This document shows, piece by piece, positions 28,701 to 36,428 of a DNA stretch of 64,000 nucleotides. The stretch covers positions 434,001 through 498,000 of the forward strand of contig NZ_CP044507.1 in assembly GCF_008831505.1 (NCBI RefSeq). The letters are read 5' to 3'. Position numbers and translations under genes: made by a program. The first letter of the stretch is position 1. The number at the start of each line of letters is the position of its first letter. Origin of the DNA: Chryseobacterium sp. (GTDB lineage Bacteria; Bacteroidota; Bacteroidia; Flavobacteriales; Weeksellaceae). Below the pieces are notes generated by a model, which saw nothing but the letters and a program-made list of their open reading frames with translations, made no database searches and had not been told where the DNA came from.

Positions 28701-28778
28701 GAGGATGTAAGTATGACCTGGCGACAGCCCTACCCCCAGGAAAGTGAGATTGGCCTGCCCAGAAACAAGATGGTATAG
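25725..28778 (+). CDS. DnaE-type polymerase III alpha subunit, DnaE2-like
   Basis: 1017 residues, shorter than replicative DnaE. The N-terminal PHP domain starts MYLNCHSYHSLRYGTLSIEEL, but the usual TDH motif reads TDIN, so some metal ligands are changed. The polymerase core carries the catalytic aspartates in PPDFDIDW (Asp345, 347, 349) and the GRGSGANSIVSYCLGITD segment. FCKAHSASYAVESYQ and a C-terminal OB-like region follow. Coupling to a Y-family polymerase and an S24 repressor is the arrangement of damage-inducible DnaE2 cassettes, although no imuA is present. It is likely error-prone; this is inference from context. Confidence 0.9.
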   Translation: MYLNCHSYHSLRYGTLSIEELVQQAEKLQVSALALTDINTVTGIYDFYKLCLAKGIKPLVGVEIREGNELYYIALAKSQSGIGEINRLLTGHNCENSPLPKCNPPFSQVYVVYPLENVPETLLEHEFIGVRPEQLNLVFNSMWKRLIHKMVVLAPVTVRTRRDYNLHRILRAVDHNTLISKLTEADFCNPHEILKPVSELRETYRNYPQILANTEKILADCHFSFDFSTPKNKKHFTGTQAGDEELLRTLAYEGLKKRYPAGHTTARLRVEKELKVINRLNFCGYFLITWDIVQYSNRMGFMHVGRGSGANSIVSYCLGITDICPIELDLYFERFLNLNRNSPPDFDIDWSWQNRDVILRYIFDKYGKDHVAFCGTNVEFKYRSIFREVGKVFGLPKDELDVLATKPMAEHEENSVVRLVHKYGKLLEKFPNQRSMHSCGILISEEPITNFTALEMPPKGFPIVQFDMHVAEDIGFEKFDILSQRGLGSIKDTVDLIRRNRGVFVDIKDTTMSKDEAAANEFLSRGKTIGCFYIESPAMRGLLRRLKCDNYRTLVAASSIIRPGVAQSGMMREYIFRHNNPTRFEYFHEVFKEQLGETYGIMVYQEDVIKIALYYGGLSAADGDILRRAMSGKGRSLAALQKVKDDFFASCRKLGHPEQLSKEVYRQIESFAGYSFCKAHSASYAVESYQSLFLKVYYPVEFMVSVINNQGGFYRTEVYVHEARMSGGIIHNPCVNKSLFETTVYGKDIYLGLMHIEKVEGRIARHIPEVREREGEYKSLEDFIKRIPVGIETLQILIFIGAFRFTGKQKNELLIEARLILSTYKPECRMQSLLEEPPRKYSLPQLQRDKFEDAFDEIEILGFPVTCSPFDLLQTKFRGRIMANDLVRYHKKQVKMIAYLISRKHVPTKKGTMFFGTWIDAEGEYFDTAHFPDNLQKYPFQGGGCYLLLGQVEVDFHFPTITVLKMAKMPFIPDPRYALDKEKAYEVHRKINEDVSMTWRQPYPQESEIGLPRNKMV

Positions 28779-28876
28779 TCCACCGTAGGCAGAGGTAGTT
28801 ATAAACTGCATACAGGTTGCTTATCAATGAGTTGCAGCAATGGTTGCCCACTAAAAAAAATAGCAGAAAATGGGGA

Positions 28877-28907
28877 TTGTATGTGCAGTGATAAACCTAT
28901 AATTTTG
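28877..28907 (+). promoter_or_regulatory. Promoter for the small gene at 28924
   Basis: TTG at 28877-28879, a 20-base spacer, TAATTTTG at 28900-28907, 16 bases before the ATG. Confidence 0.65.
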
Positions 28908-28923
28908 AACAAAACGCAACCCC

Positions 28924-29187
28924 ATGATGACTCTGAAATTATTTGCCAGGAAAAAGTTTGCCCACTTCTTTACCCACGAGGATTGGGTACCGAATCCATC
29001 TGTGAACAGCTATTCGCTCCGCATTCCCCTGGGAAAGACCAAGATCAACAGTGGCAAGAAAGTCTATCTGTACATGCGGCAGGGAGACCGTTATATTTAC
29101 ATGAATGAGGGTTTTGAAACGGTAAAGGACAACCAGATTTTCTACACCGCGCACTTTCCCTTCAGTGGCAAAATATCTATAAAATAG
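28924..29187 (+). CDS. Small basic protein of unknown function
   Basis: 87 residues, rich in Lys, Tyr and Phe (KLFARKKFAHFFTHEDW, KVYLYMRQGDRYIYMNEG). It seems to be a small beta-rich domain without a signal peptide. It lies 145 bases after the dnaE-like gene, has its own Bacteroidota-type promoter and a terminator downstream, which favours a real gene. No family recognised; a role with the mutagenesis cassette is only a guess from position. Confidence 0.6.
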   Translation: MMTLKLFARKKFAHFFTHEDWVPNPSVNSYSLRIPLGKTKINSGKKVYLYMRQGDRYIYMNEGFETVKDNQIFYTAHFPFSGKISIK

Positions 29188-29249
29188 CCCTGCAGCTTCT
29201 GTACCTTCGCAGGATTAATATTTCGTAACCTTTTTTAATTATAAAAATG

Positions 29250-29276
29250 GAATGCTGCCTTTATGGCGGCATTTTG
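29250..29276 (+). terminator. Terminator upstream of acpP
   Basis: AATGCTGCC and GGCGGCATT pair over a TTTAT-type loop, then TTTGT. It probably ends the 28924 transcript. The rest of the 29188-29495 gap holds only the acpP promoter region. Confidence 0.7.
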
Positions 29277-29456
29277 TCTATTGTGGCCTGTCCTGCGGTA
29301 TGCCTAGGTCCTAGGTTTCGGAGAAGAACAATATTCATAGAGTGAGCCAGGCAGTGCTGTACCCGATGTGCGGAAAAACAGGGCTTCAGTATGGGCTTTC
29401 TAAGCCCTCAAGTTTCCTTAAGCAATAAAAAAAGTATAAGTTGAAATAGAATTTTA

Positions 29457-29464
29457 TATATTTG
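29457..29464 (+). promoter_or_regulatory. -7 box of acpP
   Basis: TATATTTG followed by GCAGC, 31 bases before acpP. A TTG at 29441 is only 13 bases upstream, so the -33 element is not clear. Confidence 0.5.
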
Positions 29465-29495
29465 CAGCATTAACAACATAAAAAATAAAATTACT

Positions 29496-29735
29496 ATGTC
29501 AGACATTGCATCAAGAGTAAAAGCTATCATTGCTGATAAGCTTGACGTTGAAGAAACGGAAGTTACCCCAGAAGCTAGCTTCACAAACGATTTGGGGGCT
29601 GATTCTTTAGATACTGTAGAACTTATCATGGAGTTCGAAAAAGAATTCAACATTCAGATTCCTGACGATCAGGCTGAAAAAATTACTACTGTAGGTCACG
29701 CTATCGCGTATATTGAAGAAGTAGTAAACAAATAA
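29496..29735 (+). CDS. acpP: Acyl carrier protein
   Basis: 79 residues, acidic. It carries fatty acyl chains on a phosphopantetheine arm attached to Ser37 in [10 protein letters not shown]. The helices flanking it ([35 protein letters not shown]) are standard. It begins the acpP-fabF-rnc run typical of many bacteria; fabF starts 28 bases after the stop. Confidence 0.97.
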   Translation: MSDIASRVKAIIADKLDVEETEVTPEASFTNDLGADSLDTVELIMEFEKEFNIQIPDDQAEKITTVGHAIAYIEEVVNK

Positions 29736-29763
29736 TATTTCTTTTAACAGAAAAATTAAATTT

Positions 29764-31008
29764 ATGGAATTGAAAAGAGTGGTAGTAACCGGTTTTGGAG
29801 CTTTAACGCCTATTGGCAACAATGCGAACGAATACTGGGAAAACCTTGTAAAAGGTGTGAGCGGTGCTGCTCCTATTACTCTTTTCGATGCCACAAACTT
29901 CAAAACCAAGTTTGCCTGCGAAATCAAGAATTGGGATCCACTGAATCACTTCGATAAGAAAGAAGCCAAGAAGATGGACCGCAATACTCAGTACGGAATG
30001 GTAGCTGCCCGCGAGGCTGTAGCTCATTCCCGTATTATTGAAGATAACGTAGACAAAAACCGGATCGGGGTAATCTGGGGTTCCGGCATAGGTGGGCTCG
30101 AAACTTTTGAACATGAAGTTCTGGGCTGGGCCAATACTGAAATTCCACGTTTTAATCCTTTCTTTATTCCAAAAATGATTGCCGATATCACTCCGGGACA
30201 CATCTCGATTGAATACGGTTTTCACGGACCCAACTACACCACAGTTTCTGCCTGTGCTTCTTCTGCAAACGCTCTGATTGATTCCAAAATGCTTATCCAG
30301 CTGGGTAAAGCGGATGTCATTGTATGCGGGGGATCCGAAGCTGCAGTTACTGCCAGCGGTGTAGGCGGATTTAATGCCATGATGGCACTATCCACACGCA
30401 ACGATGATCCTAAAACAGCTTCCAGACCTTTTGATAAAGACCGCGATGGTTTTGTACTGGGCGAAGGGGCCGGATGTATCGTTCTGGAGGAATACGAACA
30501 CGCCATGAAAAGGGGCGCTACAATTTATGCCGAGCTGAAAGGTGGAGGTATGAGTGCGGATGCTTACCACATGACCGCCCCACATCCTGAGGGACTGGGT
30601 GCACATATGGTAATGAAAAACTGCCTGGAAGACGCCGGCATTTCGGCAGACGAGGTGGATCATATCAATATGCACGGTACTTCAACTCCGCTGGGCGATA
30701 TAGCGGAGTCCAGTGCTATTTCCAAACTCCTGGGCGACCATGCTTATGATATTCAGATCAACTCAACAAAATCAATGACCGGACACCTGCTGGGTGCTGC
30801 CGGCGTAATTGAGGCTATTGCAGCCCTTGGGACTATTGTACACGGTATCGTACCGCCAACCATCAACCATTTCACGGATGATGAGAATATTGACAGCCGC
30901 CTGGATTTCACCTTTAATACGGCTGTAAAGAAAGAGGTGAACGTAGCAATGAGTAACACATTTGGCTTTGGAGGTCACAATGCCTGTGTCCTCTTTAAGA
31001 AACTGTAA
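29764..31008 (+). CDS. fabF: 3-oxoacyl-[acyl-carrier-protein] synthase II
   Basis: 414 residues, full length. FabF condenses malonyl-ACP with acyl-ACP in fatty acid elongation. The catalytic triad is Cys164 in VSACASSANAL, His304 in NMHGTSTPLGD and His341 in GHLLGAAG. The start MELKRVVVTGFGALTPIGN is the normal one. It is followed 9 bases later by rnc. Confidence 0.97.
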   Translation: MELKRVVVTGFGALTPIGNNANEYWENLVKGVSGAAPITLFDATNFKTKFACEIKNWDPLNHFDKKEAKKMDRNTQYGMVAAREAVAHSRIIEDNVDKNRIGVIWGSGIGGLETFEHEVLGWANTEIPRFNPFFIPKMIADITPGHISIEYGFHGPNYTTVSACASSANALIDSKMLIQLGKADVIVCGGSEAAVTASGVGGFNAMMALSTRNDDPKTASRPFDKDRDGFVLGEGAGCIVLEEYEHAMKRGATIYAELKGGGMSADAYHMTAPHPEGLGAHMVMKNCLEDAGISADEVDHINMHGTSTPLGDIAESSAISKLLGDHAYDIQINSTKSMTGHLLGAAGVIEAIAALGTIVHGIVPPTINHFTDDENIDSRLDFTFNTAVKKEVNVAMSNTFGFGGHNACVLFKKL

Positions 31009-31017
31009 TACTGCTCC

Positions 31018-31779
31018 ATGGAGTTACAGAAATATCTGCCTAAATTCCTAAAAAAAAGAAAAAAAGTACTTTCGGAAAAAGACTACTGGTTAAGTTCGGA
31101 AATCAGCCGTATCCTTGGCTGCGAAATCCAGAACATAAGTCTGTACCGCGAGGCATTTTCTTTAAAGGGTTCATCCAAGAATTCCGAACAAAAAAATTAT
31201 GAGCGTCTGGAATTTCTGGGCGATTCTATTTTAGGGTCCATTATTTCCTGCCATCTCTTCACTACATATCCCCAGGCAAATGAGGGTTATCTTACCCAAA
31301 TGAAATCCAAGATCGTAAACAGGAAAAATCTCAATAAGCTGGGAGAGGACCTTCGGCTTACCAAATTCCTGATTAACGGAAATTCCTGTACTCTGAGTGA
31401 AAATATCTCGGGAAACCTGTTTGAAGCGCTTATAGGGGCCGTGTACCTGGATCAGGGATATACCATATGCGAAAGTATTGTACTGGAGCGCCTTCTGACG
31501 CCTTCAGAGATCAATAAACTGGAAAACAAGATAGTCAGCTATAAAGGTCTTCTGCTGGAATGGAGCCAGAAACGCAAGATGAATATCCGTTATGAAACCT
31601 GCGAAGAGACCCAGGCCAAAACCACTGTTTTCCGATGCACTGTCTGGATTGGAGACGACAAAATTTCGAATGCTGTAGAGTCCTCCAAGAAAAAAGCTGA
31701 AGAAAAAGCAGCACAGCGCGCATTTTACGTTTTAAATAAGAAAGAAAAGATAATTGGACCTGCAAAAACTAACACTTGA
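31018..31779 (+). CDS. rnc: Ribonuclease III
   Basis: 253 residues. It cleaves double-stranded RNA, including rRNA precursors. The signature NYERLEFLGDSILG holds catalytic Glu65 and Asp69, and a second acidic patch is in GNLFEALIGAVYLDQG. The C-terminal double-stranded RNA binding domain runs from about YKGLLLEWSQKRKM to KKKAEEKAAQRAF. The next gene overlaps its end by 26 bases in another frame. Confidence 0.96.
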   Translation: MELQKYLPKFLKKRKKVLSEKDYWLSSEISRILGCEIQNISLYREAFSLKGSSKNSEQKNYERLEFLGDSILGSIISCHLFTTYPQANEGYLTQMKSKIVNRKNLNKLGEDLRLTKFLINGNSCTLSENISGNLFEALIGAVYLDQGYTICESIVLERLLTPSEINKLENKIVSYKGLLLEWSQKRKMNIRYETCEETQAKTTVFRCTVWIGDDKISNAVESSKKKAEEKAAQRAFYVLNKKEKIIGPAKTNT

Positions 31780-32224
31780 TAACTGTGAGGAGGACGATGT
31801 GATGATCGCCCTGGTGAGGTTGGTGAAGAGAATTCCTGATCATGAATTTTTTTTCCATATTAACAGGATCAATAGTTTTTGCTTTGAAAGGATAGACGAT
31901 TTAATAGTAGAAGGTGTTTTCTATACCTACCACTTCTCTGCTTTCAGGGGTTACAGCAGGGAGAGCCGCACGTGTTTTCGTTTTATCAGCAATAAGTCCG
32001 TTTTTAGTGTACAGAAAAAGGAAGTTACAGAACTTTTTGCCGGCGAGGAGGAAGTAAAGTTTTTGCTTGAGGCATATCCTGATTCGGATTATATCCTGAC
32101 ATCCCCTGACAAATGTGCCGATTTTTCCTTAATTTTACTACCTGAAAACCTGTGCTTTCAGCTGCAGGAGATTCCATTGGGTTTCGATGAGAAACTCTTC
32201 CATACACTTCAGTATTATGAATAA
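31754..32224 (+). CDS. IPExxxVDY family protein
   Basis: 156 residues from a TTG start at 31754, within the end of rnc; no ATG alternative keeps the family N-terminus. Proteins of this Bacteroidota family sit between rnc and pyk, as here. The name motif is divergent but recognisable in RIPDHEFFFHINRINSF. A C-terminal acidic segment with YPDSDYILTSPD follows. The function is unknown. The last 8 bases overlap the start of pyk, so translation of the three genes is probably coupled. Confidence 0.8.
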   Translation: MDLQKLTLDNCEEDDVMIALVRLVKRIPDHEFFFHINRINSFCFERIDDLIVEGVFYTYHFSAFRGYSRESRTCFRFISNKSVFSVQKKEVTELFAGEEEVKFLLEAYPDSDYILTSPDKCADFSLILLPENLCFQLQEIPLGFDEKLFHTLQYYE

Positions 32225-33659
32225 ATATTTAAAGAAGACCAAGATAATAGCCACTTTGGGTCCGGCAACGGCAACCAAAGAAATCATGACTGACATGGTG
32301 AAGGCAGGCGTGGATATTTTCCGGATTAATTTCTCCCATGCAGACTATGAGATCGTACGCAATAATGTGAAACTTATACGTGAGATCAATCAGGAATTGG
32401 GTTCTTCCGTAGGTATTTTGGGCGATCTGCAGGGCCCCAAGCTCCGCGTAGGTGTGGTGAAAGAAGGTTCATATCTTAACCCGGGAGACATTCTTACGTT
32501 TACAAATGTGAAAATGGAAGGTGACTCCAAGACGGTGTACATGACCTATAAGGATTTCCCAAAAGATGTGAAACCCGGCGAACGCATCCTTATTGATGAC
32601 GGAAAACTCGTGCTTCAGGTTATTGAAACAAATGAAGTGGATATAGTGAAGGCAGTGACCGTTCAGGGTGGACCGCTGAGCTCAAAGAAAGGCGTAAACC
32701 TTCCAAATACAAATGTTTCATTACCGGCGCTTACAGAGAAGGATATTCAGGACGCCAATTTTATGATGGACCTGGAACTGGACTGGATAGCACTCTCCTT
32801 CGTGAGGCATGCACAGGACATCACTGACCTTAAGCAGTTGCTGGCTAAGCATCCAAATCAGGTTAAGACACCCATCATCGCTAAGATAGAGAAGCCTGAA
32901 GGTGTAAAGAATATTGAGCAGATCCTCCTGGAGTGTGACGGCCTGATGGTGGCACGTGGTGACCTGGGTGTGGAAGTACCTATGGAAGAAGTTCCGGCCA
33001 TCCAGAAGATGCTTGTAGAAAAGGCACGTAATTATGCCAAACCGGTGATCATTGCTACCCAAATGATGGAAACCATGATTACAAGCCTAACGCCCACGCG
33101 TGCGGAGGTAAATGATGTGGCCAACTCTGTTCTGGACGGTGCCGATGCGGTAATGCTTTCCGGCGAGACTTCCGTGGGACGCTATCCGGTGGAAGTAGTA
33201 CAGAATATGACTAAAATTGTTAAGAATATTGAAAATACTAACTTCTATATTCAGAAAAATTCTCCAATAGAAAAGGAGTTTAACTGTATAGACACCCGTT
33301 TTATAACCAACAGGATTTGTCTGGCGGCTGTCCGTATTGCCAAAAGTACGGATGTGGAGGCCATTATTACACATACCCATTCCGGATATACAGCATTCCA
33401 GATTTCCGCACACAGGCCCAATTCGCACATCATTGTCTTCAGTTCCAACCGAAGAGTAACTACCATGCTGAATTTACTTTGGGGGGTGCGCGCCTACTAT
33501 TACGATTCCCAAAAGTCTACGGACGAAACGATCCTGCAGGTAAATGAAATGGTGAGTAAACTCGGTTACGTGGAGGAGGGCGATTTCGTGATCAACCTGA
33601 ATGCAACACCGGCCGGTGAAGGGGGCAAGACCAATACTTTAAGATTGACAACTATTTAA
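32217..33659 (+). CDS. pyk: Pyruvate kinase
   Basis: 480 residues from the ATG at 32217 (MNKYLKKTKIIATLGPA); an in-frame ATG 30 bases upstream adds only non-family residues. It makes pyruvate and ATP from phosphoenolpyruvate. Substrate and metal motifs are present: RINFSHADYE, GDLQGPKLRVG, IAKIEKPEGVKNI with the catalytic Lys-Glu, and VARGDLGVEVPMEEVP. The effector domain is at the C-terminus. Downstream, 33660-33891 holds nothing recognisable. Confidence 0.96.
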   Translation: MNKYLKKTKIIATLGPATATKEIMTDMVKAGVDIFRINFSHADYEIVRNNVKLIREINQELGSSVGILGDLQGPKLRVGVVKEGSYLNPGDILTFTNVKMEGDSKTVYMTYKDFPKDVKPGERILIDDGKLVLQVIETNEVDIVKAVTVQGGPLSSKKGVNLPNTNVSLPALTEKDIQDANFMMDLELDWIALSFVRHAQDITDLKQLLAKHPNQVKTPIIAKIEKPEGVKNIEQILLECDGLMVARGDLGVEVPMEEVPAIQKMLVEKARNYAKPVIIATQMMETMITSLTPTRAEVNDVANSVLDGADAVMLSGETSVGRYPVEVVQNMTKIVKNIENTNFYIQKNSPIEKEFNCIDTRFITNRICLAAVRIAKSTDVEAIITHTHSGYTAFQISAHRPNSHIIVFSSNRRVTTMLNLLWGVRAYYYDSQKSTDETILQVNEMVSKLGYVEEGDFVINLNATPAGEGGKTNTLRLTTI

Positions 33660-33891
33660 AGATATAGTCTACCTAAAGAAAGAAGTTATCGGGCATACCC
33701 ATGTGCTCTCATTTATCTCTGCAGAAAGCCTCTATGCTGTTTATTGATAATCGGAGATGTACTAAAGTTAAACAGAATATACTCTTAGAAGCACAGTCTG
33801 CTGAGACTGACAACCCTAACGGAATTATCTTATCTTCACCGGAGTATTCTCCGTCATTTGAGCTTCATGCCTGATGTATAATAGTATGGCT

Positions 33892-34338
33892 CTAAACATC
33901 AGATTTTCCTAATAGCTTTTCAAGCCTCTCCATCATCTCTTCCTTCTCCTTTAACATCCTTTCGTAAAGCGCAATCTTTTCCTCGTGTAACTCGATTAAT
34001 TTATCAATTGGATTGATAGTGGCATTTTTAATATATAAAGAATGCATTACTGAATGATCATTATTATTAATTGTATTAGCGATAATATTCACAGCCTGCT
34101 CCTCATCAAAATTCTGAAATGCCTCCACCGGGATTTTCAGCACCTCCGAGATTTTCTTCAGCAAAGGATCCTCAATCACGTCTTTCTGCTCAAGCAGTGA
34201 GATTTTCTTCTGGTTCCAGTCTTCACCCAGGTCAAAGGCCAGTGCCTCCTGCTTAATGCCCAGCATTTCCCTGAAGCGTTTTACATTCCGGCCCTGATGT
34301 ATTTTCTGTTCCATGACGTGCGGTTTTTTACTTGCCAT
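33892..34338 (-). CDS. XRE-type regulator with C-terminal coiled coil
   Basis: 148 residues. An HTH_3 domain at about 14-72 (NVKRFREMLGIKQEALAFDLGEDWNQKKISLLEQ) is followed by a linker and a long charged helix from 112 to the end (DKLIELHEEKIALYERMLKEKEEMMERLEKLLGK) that should form a coiled-coil dimer. No peptidase or ligand domain is present. It is divergent from an unknown gene at 34471, with an inverted repeat between them. This type often regulates itself and a neighbour. Confidence 0.83.
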   Translation of the reverse strand: MASKKPHVMEQKIHQGRNVKRFREMLGIKQEALAFDLGEDWNQKKISLLEQKDVIEDPLLKKISEVLKIPVEAFQNFDEEQAVNIIANTINNNDHSVMHSLYIKNATINPIDKLIELHEEKIALYERMLKEKEEMMERLEKLLGKSDV

Positions 34339-34385
34339 AAAGATAGGCGATTCAGGGCATTCCTGTGATCTTTTTTTATTCTAAA

Positions 34386-34403
34386 ATACCGAATGTATGG
34401 TAT
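34386..34403. promoter_or_regulatory. Inverted repeat between divergent genes, possible operator
   Basis: ATACC, eight bases, GGTAT, with flanking AT-rich sequence, in the 132-base gap between the XRE gene and the 34471 gene. Confidence 0.4.
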
Positions 34404-34470
34404 ATTTTATCCGCCTGCAGAATAGCATATCCACTTAGGCTGATTTTCCTTTGCTTGAAATAATATCGTC

Positions 34471-35046
34471 ATGGAAACAAACTGGCATCCTCTTAATGCG
34501 GAACTGTGGACCGCCAGCTCAGCCTCCGACCCCTTCAAACTCATCGATGCATTCTTCAATCTGGAACATCTGGACCGCTACAAGCACACACTCTCAGAAA
34601 TAATGTTCTTCATGTACACCAAACAAATCTACAGGCCTGACAATCCTGGTACTGTACTGATTACCTACGCTGCGCTGCGCTCTTTTCTAAACGCCTCCTG
34701 CCAACTGCAGCACTTCAAACCGGTCACCGGTTCTCCAGCGCAACTTGTGCCCGGGCAAAACTCTCTGCTGACATTGTCCTCCCTCAGCCGCGATGAGTTC
34801 CGCCAGCCTTTCGGCGTCTTCAAATCGGCTTTCCGCATACAAAGTCTCGCCTCCTACGAAGTCTTCCTTTTCGAAGCGGTATACCTGGCACTGTCGCCTC
34901 ACACTGGTCCCTCAATCCCGGATATGACCACGCCCTATATCTGGCTCCTTAAAAAGCTGGATGCAGCACAACTTATCCGTGAAAGACACGGCAACAGTGC
35001 CGGTCCCTTAAATCCTGCCGGGGAGCAGCTAAAGAGTCGGTATTGA
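34471..35046 (+). CDS. Unknown protein of 191 residues
   Basis: No family recognised. It is soluble with no signal peptide. Residues about 20-75 are helical and aromatic (DPFKLIDAFFNLEHLDRYKHTLSEIMFFMYTKQ). A middle part, LSRDEFRQPFGVFKSAFRIQSLASYEVFLFEAVYLAL, is also helical. The codon usage is C-rich compared with neighbours. It is divergent from an XRE regulator and is followed by 1.4 kb of decayed repeats, a setting that suggests acquired DNA. The start ATG at 34471 is preceded by TTGCTTGAAATAATATCG with no clear promoter. Confidence 0.6.
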   Translation: METNWHPLNAELWTASSASDPFKLIDAFFNLEHLDRYKHTLSEIMFFMYTKQIYRPDNPGTVLITYAALRSFLNASCQLQHFKPVTGSPAQLVPGQNSLLTLSSLSRDEFRQPFGVFKSAFRIQSLASYEVFLFEAVYLALSPHTGPSIPDMTTPYIWLLKKLDAAQLIRERHGNSAGPLNPAGEQLKSRY

Positions 35047-35735
35047 CAGCTGAACTTATATTGAACGCCAAAATCGCTATGGACAGCTTGATTATCAAAT
35101 TGTCAGTGTACAGCCTCCGATTAATGCCTAATCTGTGCTACCGTTTGCCTGGCACAACAGCAGCAACCAGCATTGATCAGGAATAGCTTATCGGTCACTC
35201 TAAGCCTTGCCAAATAGATCACTGTAATTTCCGCTGCCTCCGCCTACTTTTAGGTGAAGAGTTTATTATTTACAGAAAGTAGTTGCGTGGTTGTCAAATA
35301 TTTATTACTTTTATTTCTGATGCAGACTTCAAAAGGCAAAAATGCCAACACATTTGGAAATTTGGGTATTTTAACTCATTAATTTCTTCTCAGCGCCTTT
35401 CCCTAAAGACTTCCCGGACCTTGCACCGTAGTTGCAGTATACATACCCGCCGGATACTACACGGATAGCCCGTATCCTCCCCGGGTATACATGGGTCTTA
35501 CGTCTATAGTACGCCTGCCGACATCAAATAGGAATCAACCATCAGACATCCCGCGTCCGCATCAGTACCAGTACCTTAACCTCCGCATATGGAGCGTGTT
35601 AAAGTTTTAAACCTTGACACGGCTCTCAGAACCCACCATCAGCTTGCCAAATAGCTCGCGCGGTCGCGTATTGCAACCACGGCATTGTAAGGTTGCTTGG
35701 CGAAATACGCCAACCTACAAGGTTATTCGATTATA

Positions 35736-35802
35736 GCGTACCTACGGCACGCCAAAACATCCTGATCTCAACCGCTACACAGATAATGTTCCTATGGAAC
35801 AT
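35736..35802 (+). repeat. Orphan copy of the RAYT-linked two-hairpin unit
   Basis: GCGTACCTACGGCACGC at 35736-35752, box CTACACAGAT at 35775-35784, ATGTTCCTATGGAACAT at 35786-35802. It matches the unit after the RAYT gene, 32 kb away, in order and orientation, with compensating stem changes. Confidence 0.8.
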
Positions 35803-36182
35803 ACCCCCGCATAATAAAGGATGATATGATCAACCGTTGTGGTCTTGTTTTTCTTTTTGCTCAAACTAACCGTGTTATGGTTTAAAACTTGGCACGGTTC
35901 TCAGAACCACGCTGCGCGAAGTGTCCTCACTTCGTGCCGGTGAACTTCAAATAGCAGCGTCTTTATCCCGGAGTACCGACACCTCTACAACGCTATTTGG
36001 GTAGCTGAACGCAGTTGAAGCTAGCATAGTTGAAGAAATAAATGTGACGTGATTATCCTTAATTTGTTCACTCAAGGGTTAAACCTTTGCACGTTTCCTC
36101 AACACCAATTTTGGATTTGCCGCGTCCCAACCTTCGCCCGCTCCTCGCCAGGACTGTCCCGGTATTTGTGACGAATAATGTC

Positions 36183-36244
36183 ACCCCTTCGGGGTTTCAA
36201 TGCAACGTTACCTGCGTCTATAATCATTACACCCCTTCGGGGTT
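36183..36244 (+). repeat. Pair of ACCCCTTCGGGGTT palindromes
   Basis: Two identical 14-base hairpins at 36183-36196 and 36231-36244, both preceded by AAT-ATT-type sequence, 48 bases apart. They are probably a second REP-like family. Confidence 0.7.
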
Positions 36245-36253
36245 AAGCTGACG

Positions 36254-36339
36254 CTCTAACCCTCTAACCTCTCATATCTCATGTCTGAAATCTGAAATCT
36301 GAAATCTGAAATCTGAAATCTCATGTCTGAAATCTTCTA
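36254..36339. repeat. Heptamer tract (TCTAACC, TCTCATA, TCTGAAA)
   Basis: About twelve units in step of seven, with six to seven copies of TCTGAAA. Read on the minus strand, the order TTTCAGA, then ATGAGATATGAG, then GGTTAGA matches the order at 22420-22450. Confidence 0.9.
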
Positions 36340-36428
36340 TGCACTACAGCTTCACGTCTTCCCAAACCTGTATATGCCACAGCCGGTTTCCGCACTGTAC
36401 TGCGTAATTAAATAGCTAAATTTGCGTG

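Larger units (their letters stand above)
35047..36425. other. 1.4-kb gene-free region of decayed repeats
   Basis: No convincing ORF; the one at 35283-35468 has no family features. The region contains a REP copy at 35736-35802, two degenerate 40-base direct repeats at 35596-35637 and 35872-35910 (both with GGTTCTCAGAACC-like ends), a third poorer copy near 36078, a hairpin CGAAGTGTCCTCACTTCG at 35917-35934, two ACCCCTTCGGGGTT palindromes and a heptamer tract at its end. Confidence 0.75.

Noticed and set aside
28827-29108. Cysteine-rich 93-codon ORF overlapping the small gene after dnaE
   Set aside because: It starts upstream of the promoter that fits the 28924 gene, runs out of frame through it, and its Cys pattern is irregular.
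35283-35468. 61-codon ORF in the decayed repeat region
   Set aside because: Irregular composition, no start signals, surrounded by repeats.
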